This document shows positions 58,884 through 64,000 of a stretch of 64,000 bases of DNA, in pieces. Under the pieces are notes generated by a model. It was not told where the DNA came from and ran no database searches. It was given only the letters and a program-made list of their open reading frames with translations. The translations under genes were made by a program, and so were the position numbers. Source of the stretch: Tsukamurella tyrosinosolvens (GTDB lineage Bacteria; Actinomycetota; Actinomycetes; Mycobacteriales; Mycobacteriaceae); assembly GCF_900104775.1 (NCBI RefSeq), contig NZ_FNSA01000003.1, positions 2,604,001 through 2,668,000 of the forward strand, written 5' to 3'. The number at the start of each line of letters is the position of its first letter. The stretch's first letter is position 1.

Positions 58884-59870
58884 CTAGCGCTGCGAGGTGG
58901 CTTCGTCGAGGATCCGCATCAAGTTCTCCAACAGAGCGTCCGCGCGGTCCTCGACGCTGTCGAGCGCCTCCGTGACCGTGTCGAGCGAGTCGAGGGCCCG
59001 CCGCCGCGCCGCGACACCACGGGTGAACGCATCCGGGTCGAGAGTCGGCACGGCCAACTTTTCTGGGACGGGCGCCCCATTCTCCGGCGCCGAGGACGCG
59101 ACACGTGCAGGTAGAGGAGCTGTTCTGGTCTGCTCGCCTGCGAGCAGGCGGGTGACGATCGCGCCGACCGCGGACGCGGACAGGGTGTCATCGTCGAGCG
59201 GCGGCGCGCACCATCGGTCGAGCGGTGTGAAGAGCGGGAGGCCGGCAGGAGGCTCGCCCAGCCCTCGGATCGCAGCGCCCTCGAGCAATGCTTGCGTCGC
59301 GCGCGTGGTCGGTACGGCGTGCTGGATGGCGCGCACCGCGATCCAGTCCTCAAGCACACGTCGCGGCGATGTCGAGCCCTGCAACAGTTCGCACGTTATT
59401 TCGATTTCGTCAGCGCCGTCTCGAACTATGATCGAATCTCCGCGGGTATCCGCGGCCGACAGATCTCCGCACTTCATGGCTTCCACCTGCACGTGTCGCG
59501 TCCCTGCGGCTACGAGCAGAAGCAGCATCCGGTCTCGGCGAGCGAGCAGCTGAGTCTCCCAGCGGTCCCCGTCCTCGAGCCGGTTCAGCGCCGCGATCAC
59601 GCGAGGGACCGCCCGTTCACGACGTCCGCGGCGGCGCCGATCCAGGAGCTCGCGCACGCGCACAGCGTTGCCAGGGGGCGAGAACCCGCGCTGGCGGTGC
59701 ACCTGGTTGATGACGCTGACCCGGCGCCGTTGGGTGGCCACGACAGCTGGGCAGGCGCTGATGAACTCGGCGAGATCGAGCGGCCGTGCCGGCAGCTCGT
59801 TCCTGCCGGTCGCCCTGCACCAGTCCGTGAACAGAGACCACACCGCGGCGTCGCGCTCGCCGCCAGCCAT
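58884..59870 (-). CDS. Recombinase-related partner protein lacking catalytic residues
   Basis: 328 aa from ATG 59870, which overlaps the stop of the tyrosine recombinase (TGATG); the long in-frame extension upstream is a shadow. The first 200 residues follow the core-binding then catalytic-domain outline of tyrosine recombinases (RRDRMLLLLVAAGTRHVQVE with one Arg), but no HxxR box or catalytic Tyr is found; the C-terminal 100 residues are a charged helix. It is probably a non-catalytic companion of the upstream enzyme, as in multi-recombinase modules (inference). Confidence 0.55.
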   Translation of the reverse strand: MAGGERDAAVWSLFTDWCRATGRNELPARPLDLAEFISACPAVVATQRRRVSVINQVHRQRGFSPPGNAVRVRELLDRRRRGRRERAVPRVIAALNRLEDGDRWETQLLARRDRMLLLLVAAGTRHVQVEAMKCGDLSAADTRGDSIIVRDGADEIEITCELLQGSTSPRRVLEDWIAVRAIQHAVPTTRATQALLEGAAIRGLGEPPAGLPLFTPLDRWCAPPLDDDTLSASAVGAIVTRLLAGEQTRTAPLPARVASSAPENGAPVPEKLAVPTLDPDAFTRGVAARRRALDSLDTVTEALDSVEDRADALLENLMRILDEATSQR

Positions 59871-61006
59871 CACAGCCCCAGCGAGGTGACCGCGTTGCCG
59901 ATCAGCGGCGCTTCCTCGCGGGCGTAGCGTTCGACCATCGCCGCTGACCGGTGATCGGTCTGTCGCATGATGGCGTGTGCGTCGGCGCCGTTGCGGAACG
60001 CCTGCGTCACGAAGCCGGCCCGCAGCGAGTGCGCCCCGAGACGTTCGACGAGTTCGGGGCTGTACCCCGCACCGAGCGCGCGCCGGCAGACGATCGCGTG
60101 GATGGACGCCTCGGACAGTCCGCGCGCCGCGACAAGCCCGTTCTGCCCGATGGGGCGGAAGAGGGCACGCCGGGGTCCGATCCGCGGGTGGGCGCCACGA
60201 CAGACATGCAGCTCGCCGAAGGGCAGCGCGGAAGAGGCGGTCCGGATCACCGCGGTGCGACCGCCGGCGTCGGCTGCTTCGACGATCTCGGCCCACCGGG
60301 TGTAGGCGCAGGGCGGGCAGTTCCTCGGGTCCTGCGTGCGTGGGACGGCATGCCGCCGCCCCAGTCCTTCTTGATCGGTCTTCGAGCGGCTCTTGTACAG
60401 GTGCAGGCCGTCGAGAGGGTGGAGCTGCACGTCGCGTCCGGTGAAGTTCGCGAGCTCCTCGCGGCGGAAGGCGCCGGCGAACCCGATGAGCAGAACGGCG
60501 GAGTCGCGACGCTCGAAGACGTCCGCCGCCCACCCTTCGACCTGTTCGCGAGCTGCGGAGATGATCGTGACGATGTCATCGGTGAGGAGCGGGGCTCGCG
60601 CATTACGTGGCCTGTCCCCCGCGTCCGCGTACTCGCGGCGGATTCCTCCGAGCGTCGCTTTCACGATCTCCGTGTTGGTGGGCGGCTCAGCGATTCCCGC
60701 GCGTCGATGACGGTCGCCGATCGCCGCCACCCACTTCGTGAGCGTCGAGGTTGCGTAGGTGCGGGTGCCGTCCGGCTCGAGCGTGTCGGCGGCGTCGACG
60801 AGGTAGGCCGCGACGACCGCCGGCGCGGCCGGCAGCGCCTGGTACTTCTCGCGCGCACACCACTCGGTGAAGCGGCGCCAGGCGCTGTCGTACGCTCGAA
60901 CAGTCCCGGGTGCGTGCGCGCGTCCAGCGGCCCGCGCGATCCGCTCGCGCAATGCGATCGGCAGATCAGGGACGGGCCCAGGCACGATCTGCGCCGGCAC
61001 CAGCAT
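59870..61006 (-). CDS. Tyrosine recombinase (XerC/integrase family)
   Basis: 378 aa from ATG 61006. N-terminal SAM-like core-binding domain (about 20-130) and catalytic domain with Arg in GAFRREELANF (about 178-188), Lys in KSRSKTDQEG (K209), HSLR (326-329), His in QTDHRS (H352) and nucleophile Tyr361 in VERYAREEA. All six catalytic positions are present. Such enzymes integrate elements or resolve multimers. A longer in-frame ATG at 61093 exists without a better ribosome site. The tmRNA gene, a classic integration target, is 3.8 kb away but has no visible duplicate end. Confidence 0.85.
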   Translation of the reverse strand: MLVPAQIVPGPVPDLPIALRERIARAAGRAHAPGTVRAYDSAWRRFTEWCAREKYQALPAAPAVVAAYLVDAADTLEPDGTRTYATSTLTKWVAAIGDRHRRAGIAEPPTNTEIVKATLGGIRREYADAGDRPRNARAPLLTDDIVTIISAAREQVEGWAADVFERRDSAVLLIGFAGAFRREELANFTGRDVQLHPLDGLHLYKSRSKTDQEGLGRRHAVPRTQDPRNCPPCAYTRWAEIVEAADAGGRTAVIRTASSALPFGELHVCRGAHPRIGPRRALFRPIGQNGLVAARGLSEASIHAIVCRRALGAGYSPELVERLGAHSLRAGFVTQAFRNGADAHAIMRQTDHRSAAMVERYAREEAPLIGNAVTSLGL

Positions 61007-61107
61007 GTGCAACAGGTTAGCGGGCTCCTGGACTATCGCCGCGCCCCGGCGCACGCAACCACGCGGCGCCGGATACCCTCCGGCGAACATCAACGAGAGG
61101 TGAACCC

Positions 61108-61320
61108 GTGAGCGCAGCGTCGAACAACCCGCACGGTGTCGAGAAGGGCCAGGTGTGGGCCGACAACGACAAGCGCATGGCTGGACGGGAACTGCGGGTC
61201 CTCGAAGTCGGCGATACGCACGCGACCGTCACCGAGATCAACGACACCAGCGGGCGGACCACGCAGATCCGTCTCGACCGGTTCAAGCCGACGAGCACCG
61301 GGTACCGGCGAACGCTCTAA
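61108..61320 (+). CDS. Small SH3-like hypothetical protein
   Basis: 70 aa from a GTG with GAGAGGTGA upstream. KGQVWADNDKRMAGRELRVL, then TTQIRLDRFK and GYRRTL: a small beta-barrel pattern I recall from a DUF common on actinophages (DUF6354-like). Divergent from the recombinase. Role unknown. Confidence 0.6.
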   Translation: MSAASNNPHGVEKGQVWADNDKRMAGRELRVLEVGDTHATVTEINDTSGRTTQIRLDRFKPTSTGYRRTL

Positions 61321-61326
61321 CTGGGG

Positions 61327-61695
61327 TTGAGTTTGGCGGAGCACGTGAACTATGAGCGGCCGGATCGGGCCCTACAGATCGGCGATCGCATCGCGCACAT
61401 CAACGATCCACGGAAGGTCGGCACCGTAGTGGAGATCGAGCCGGAGGCCGTCGCGGAGTGGCCTCACCTGGAGCTCGGCACATACCGCGAACCGGTCCTG
61501 GTCGCTGATGCGACGCGCCTCGTGACGGGCGAGCCCGTGTTCCACGAGGGCGATCGCGTCGAGTCAGTCACCGCTGGCACGAAAGGCACCGTCACCCACG
61601 TGGAGAAGGCGCGGGAAGGTGGGTTCGTGTGGGTCTTGTACGAATCGTCCGTCCGGCCACGCCGGGAGTACTCGACAGCGATCAGGCCCGTCTGA
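61327..61695 (+). CDS. KOW/SH3-like hypothetical protein
   Basis: 122 aa from a TTG (a second TTG two codons later is possible), 7 bases after the previous gene. Two SH3/KOW-like repeats: IGDRIAHINDPRKVGTVVEI and EGDRVESVTAGTKGTVTHVE. Such modules bind nucleic acid or protein. No further domain. Confidence 0.55.
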   Translation: MSLAEHVNYERPDRALQIGDRIAHINDPRKVGTVVEIEPEAVAEWPHLELGTYREPVLVADATRLVTGEPVFHEGDRVESVTAGTKGTVTHVEKAREGGFVWVLYESSVRPRREYSTAIRPV

Positions 61696-61805
61696 CAGCT
61701 TACTTCGCCGGCCGACGTTCGCGCCGGACTCGACTACTGGACCGCTAGGCCTCGGCGGCACGAGTCGATGCGCCCCACCTCGGACCCCGGGTGCGCAGGC
61801 CCTGC

Positions 61806-61982
61806 TCACTCGTCGGTGGATTCCGCGCCGGCAGCTTCGCGCGCAGCCTGCAGGTTCCGATAGAGCTGGTCCCGGTAGGCCACCTGCTCCGCGCGATCGG
61901 GCTGCCCGACCGCCATCAGCGCGACCGTGCAGGCGTGGTCGTACCGGCGCTGCAGCTCCTCGATGCTCACCGTCGCAGGCAT
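61806..61982 (-). CDS. Small helical protein, 58 aa
   Basis: ATG 61982, 9 bases after the gene before it. A single long amphipathic region (SIEELQRRYDHACTVALMAV and YRDQLYRNLQAAREA). Not recognised. Confidence 0.5.
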   Translation of the reverse strand: MPATVSIEELQRRYDHACTVALMAVGQPDRAEQVAYRDQLYRNLQAAREAAGAESTDE

Positions 61983-61990
61983 GCGCTCCC

Positions 61991-62323
61991 CTACCTGATC
62001 CAGACTCGGGCGTAGTCGGCGCGGTCGTACAGTTCGTCGAGCAGTGCATTGAGGCGGTCCACCGGGGCCTCGTAGTGGCCTTCCCAGTCCGCTTCGATCT
62101 CGTCGAAGAACTCCGCGAGCTCCGCGACCTCGGAATCGTCGCTCGACCACCGGGACCGGCGCAGAACCTGCGCGATCGCCTTGCCGACCTCGATCGCGGC
62201 GTGCTCGTCAGCACCAAGAAGGTGCTTGATCTCGATGGTCTGGTCCCAGGTAGGGAGACCCCGCGCGTGCCGGTCGGTCGCCGCGCGATGGCAGTCGACA
62301 ATGCTCTCGATCGTGCGAGGCAT
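61991..62323 (-). CDS. Helical hypothetical protein
   Basis: 110 aa from ATG 62323 with AAAAGGAGA upstream; the in-frame extension to 62833 shadows the opposite strand. Acidic helical C-terminus (AELAEFFDEIEADWEGHYEA). No family recognised. Confidence 0.55.
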   Translation of the reverse strand: MPRTIESIVDCHRAATDRHARGLPTWDQTIEIKHLLGADEHAAIEVGKAIAQVLRRSRWSSDDSEVAELAEFFDEIEADWEGHYEAPVDRLNALLDELYDRADYARVWIR

Positions 62324-62533
62324 GCGCCTCTCCTTTTCGTTCGGACTCTCGACCAGCATGAGCCGCAGCCGGTCGGCTGATGTCGAGTCAACCGGGACCC
62401 TCGCAGAACCCGCGCCGCGCCGGCCGATGGGGCGCGGCGAGGTCCACAGGTACCGCGGCGCGCCGCGCGCGTGCTGCTGAAGCCGGGACTGGTACCACTG
62501 CGCTGCCGCATAACCCGCAATGAACGGAGCACC

Positions 62534-62905
62534 ATGGCACTGGAAGTCAGCGTCACCAAGGTCAACTTCACTGTCCCGGCCGACAAGACCCAGGCAGCCT
62601 ACCTCGCGGTGCTGGCTGCCGACGGCGAGACGCCGGAGGACTGGGGCTACGACACGCTCATCGACTTCCTGTGCCATCACGGCGAGCTCACGCCCACCGA
62701 GTACGACGACGGCAAGGTCGCCTTCCTCGACTGCCCGTGGGACCTCGACGACGAGGACTCGCTCGTGAGTCTCCTCGACCGACTCGCCCCGTTCGCCACC
62801 GAGGATTCGATGATCGAGTTCACGGCCCGCCACGAGGGCTCCTGGCGCTACATCGTCAAGAACGGCGAGCTGATCCGCCAGGACAGCAAGGAGGTGTTCG
62901 AGTGA
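62534..62905 (+). CDS. Acidic hypothetical protein
   Basis: 123 aa, ATG 62534 preceded by GAACGGAG. Pattern of strands and acidic loops (CPWDLDDEDSLVSLLDRLAP, then SWRYIVKNGE). Such proteins on actinobacterial plasmids often accompany replication or antirestriction genes, but nothing diagnostic is seen. Coupled to the next gene by GTGA. Confidence 0.55.
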   Translation: MALEVSVTKVNFTVPADKTQAAYLAVLAADGETPEDWGYDTLIDFLCHHGELTPTEYDDGKVAFLDCPWDLDDEDSLVSLLDRLAPFATEDSMIEFTARHEGSWRYIVKNGELIRQDSKEVFE

Positions 62906-63150
62906 CGACCTTCGGGCCCAACAGCACCGTCGAGTTCCGCAACGGTGATGACGTCGTCAACGTCACGTTCACCTGGAGCGACAAAGACGGAGCGATCGTG
63001 TTCTTCCTGAACACCGACGAAATGAGCAGCGATCGCCCGCTGCGCGTCAATGTGAACGACGGGCCGGTGTTCAGTGCCCGCCCCGAGCACGGCGACCACG
63101 ACTTCGACTACGTCGGCGAGTACCTGAGCGAGCTCAACCGCGCCCGCTGA
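62902..63150 (+). CDS. Hypothetical protein
   Basis: 82 aa from a GTG overlapping the previous stop. Beta-rich (VEFRNGDDVVNVTFTWSDKD). Ends before a bidirectional terminator. Not recognised. Confidence 0.55.
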   Translation: MTTFGPNSTVEFRNGDDVVNVTFTWSDKDGAIVFFLNTDEMSSDRPLRVNVNDGPVFSARPEHGDHDFDYVGEYLSELNRAR

Positions 63151-63186
63151 CTGACCTCACCGGCCCGACGAGGACGCCGAAGACGC

Positions 63187-63219
63187 GAGAGCCCGCCACC
63201 TTCACGGTGGCGGGCTCTC
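63187..63219. terminator. Bidirectional terminator
   Basis: Perfect 14-bp stem gagagcccgccacc / ggtggcgggctctc with a 5-base loop between convergent genes ending at 63150 and 63230. Confidence 0.85.
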
Positions 63220-63229
63220 CTCGCTTGAT

Positions 63230-63766
63230 CTACCGCGCGTACAGGGTCACGATCTCAGGCTCGGGTGCTGGCACGTTCGGCACGACCTTCTCCAGCCAGT
63301 CCGGATCGAATACCACTCCTTCAACCAAAGTCGGCTGCAGCGCGGCGACGCCGACCTCGACAAGCGCTCTCACCTCATTCGTGGGCGTGAAGGTCAGTCG
63401 TAGAAGGTCATTCGGCCACAGTCCTCCCGCGCGATCGATATTGACCATCAAGCCCCAGTCGGCCCCGGACTCTTCGCCACGGACCCTCGGGGCCCAAATT
63501 TGCGCAAACGCTGCCGGATCGTAAGGGTCAGCGCCGAGATCGATGTCCGAAGCGGACATCCGCACGTCTTGATCATTCAGATCGAACGCCGCCCCCTCTA
63601 GAGCTTGTTCCCTTGTGTCCGCACCGTGAAACCACTTCTTGGGAAGAGTCCCCGAATTGGCCCCTTTTTCCAAGAAGTCGTTGATTAGATTCGCGACATC
63701 GGAAGCGCTCAACTCGCGTCGAGGCCACCAGAAATTCACAGCCTTGACAGTATTCTTTTCTATCAA
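63230..63766 (-). CDS. Putative immunity protein
   Basis: 178 aa from a TTG overlapping the stop of the gene before it. Lower GC than the rest of the window (AAT, AAA and TTT codons). Alpha/beta layout with FWWPRRELSASDVANLINDF and a second Trp-rich block (GADWGLMVNIDRAGGLWPN). Position directly after a toxin-like C-terminus, the atypical composition and the overlap suggest a polymorphic-toxin immunity protein; no immunity family can be named. Confidence 0.5.
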   Translation of the reverse strand: MIEKNTVKAVNFWWPRRELSASDVANLINDFLEKGANSGTLPKKWFHGADTREQALEGAAFDLNDQDVRMSASDIDLGADPYDPAAFAQIWAPRVRGEESGADWGLMVNIDRAGGLWPNDLLRLTFTPTNEVRALVEVGVAALQPTLVEGVVFDPDWLEKVVPNVPAPEPEIVTLYAR

Positions 63767-64000
63767 AATGTCACCCGTCCCTTCGGGGCATAAATCGCGG
63801 TGTGCACGCCACCCTGAACCACGCCCATCGCATTGGCGAAAGCGGCTTGCGCTTGCGGTGTCGAAGTATACACCTGGAATGGAATCCCTAGCGCCCGCGC
63901 GGTCTGCGCCTCCTTAACTATCGCAGCTATGGTGCTTTTGGCAAACGGAAGAAATTCACCGTTCGAGCCGACGATGGAGGCGTACCCGTGCTTCGCCTCC
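63763..64000 (-). CDS. C-terminus of a possible polymorphic toxin, cut by the right edge
   Basis: The last 78 codons of a minus-strand gene running off the window. The frame ends QAAFANAMGVVQGGVHTAIY then APKGRVTF, after VKEAQTARALGIPFQVYTST. Low GC, Phe/Thr-rich and unlike its neighbours, ending right before the putative immunity gene, as expected for the variable tip of a contact-dependent or secreted toxin. The toxic activity cannot be assigned from this fragment. Confidence 0.5.
   Translation of the reverse strand, partial: EAKHGYASIVGSNGEFLPFAKSTIAAIVKEAQTARALGIPFQVYTSTPQAQAAFANAMGVVQGGVHTAIYAPKGRVTF

Noticed and set aside
58884-60533. A 549-codon frame joining the recombinase partner to upstream sequence
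   Set aside because: The extra N-terminal part overlaps the tyrosine recombinase gene in another frame and is Arg-rich shadow; the TGATG start at 59870 fits better.
1-64000. Phage genome
   Set aside because: Methyltransferases, tmRNA, SLOG and HD genes are phage-like, but there is no terminase, portal, capsid, tail or lysis gene in 64 kb, while EccB/EccC and FtsK-like pumps point to a plasmid or conjugative element.

Overview
The window is GC-rich, densely packed actinobacterial DNA (most third codon positions G or C, many GTG/TTG starts, ATGA/GTGA/TGATG overlaps). An EccB/EccC pair, an LppX/LprG-like lipoprotein and long runs of small unrecognised genes point to the accessory genome of a mycolic-acid actinobacterium (Mycobacteriales, for example a Gordonia-, Rhodococcus- or Tsukamurella-like host). 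I see no ribosomal, tRNA or core metabolic genes and no phage structural genes. The best reading is part of a large plasmid or other conjugative or integrative element with phage-like genes. The host genus is inference.

Layout. 1-2.6 kb: small plus-strand genes including a HAD-type nucleotidase. 12.3-2.6 kb (minus): one tightly coupled run of about 17 genes from a single promoter, encoding small membrane proteins, a lipoprotein, a SLOG-fold protein, a D12-class adenine methylase, and at its end a GT2-like protein and an asparagine-synthase-like protein. 18.3-12.4 kb (minus): sliding-clamp-like protein, three small paralogous proteins, an Ala/Pro-rich repeat protein and a cytosine-5 methyltransferase with LLPTP repeats. 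Upstream of the clamp-like gene is a nine-unit, 12-bp direct repeat array. 18.9-22.1 kb (plus): secreted DUF1524-type HNH nuclease, lipoprotein and small genes. 24-22 kb (minus): HerA-like ATPase. 30-24 kb (minus): eccB and eccC. 30.3-36.5 kb (plus): XRE/coiled-coil regulator and a train of small genes ended by an IS21-family insertion (36.5-39.5 kb). 39.6-44.9 kb: PcfJ-like protein, membrane proteins, AAA+ ATPase, XRE regulator. 48.6-44.9 kb (minus): two tandem FtsK-like paralogues. 48.6-49.7 kb: 1.1 kb non-coding, with an AT-rich patch flanked by a 21-bp inverted repeat (candidate origin or transfer site). 51.4-56.7 kb (plus): J-domain/pseudokinase, vWA protein, PurA-like enzyme, NrtR-like Nudix regulator, a complete tmRNA gene and an HD protein. 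61-57.5 kb (minus): FtsK-like ATPase and a tyrosine recombinase pair. Right edge: low-GC pair resembling a polymorphic-toxin tail and its immunity protein.

The unifying signal is a palindrome close to ACTCTCTAAAATAGAGAGT found six times, each in a promoter position: the 12.3-kb operon, the HerA-like gene, the XRE regulator's own promoter, the 32.3-kb operon, the AAA+ gene and the tmRNA gene. I infer one element-wide regulon, with the autoregulated XRE protein at 30.3 kb as the leading candidate regulator. The tmRNA appears to belong to the element: it uses that promoter, carries an unusual 28-codon tag frame and has its own terminator.

Limits: all family calls come from reading motifs by eye, and no homology searches were run. 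No replication initiator, relaxase or ParA was identified here.
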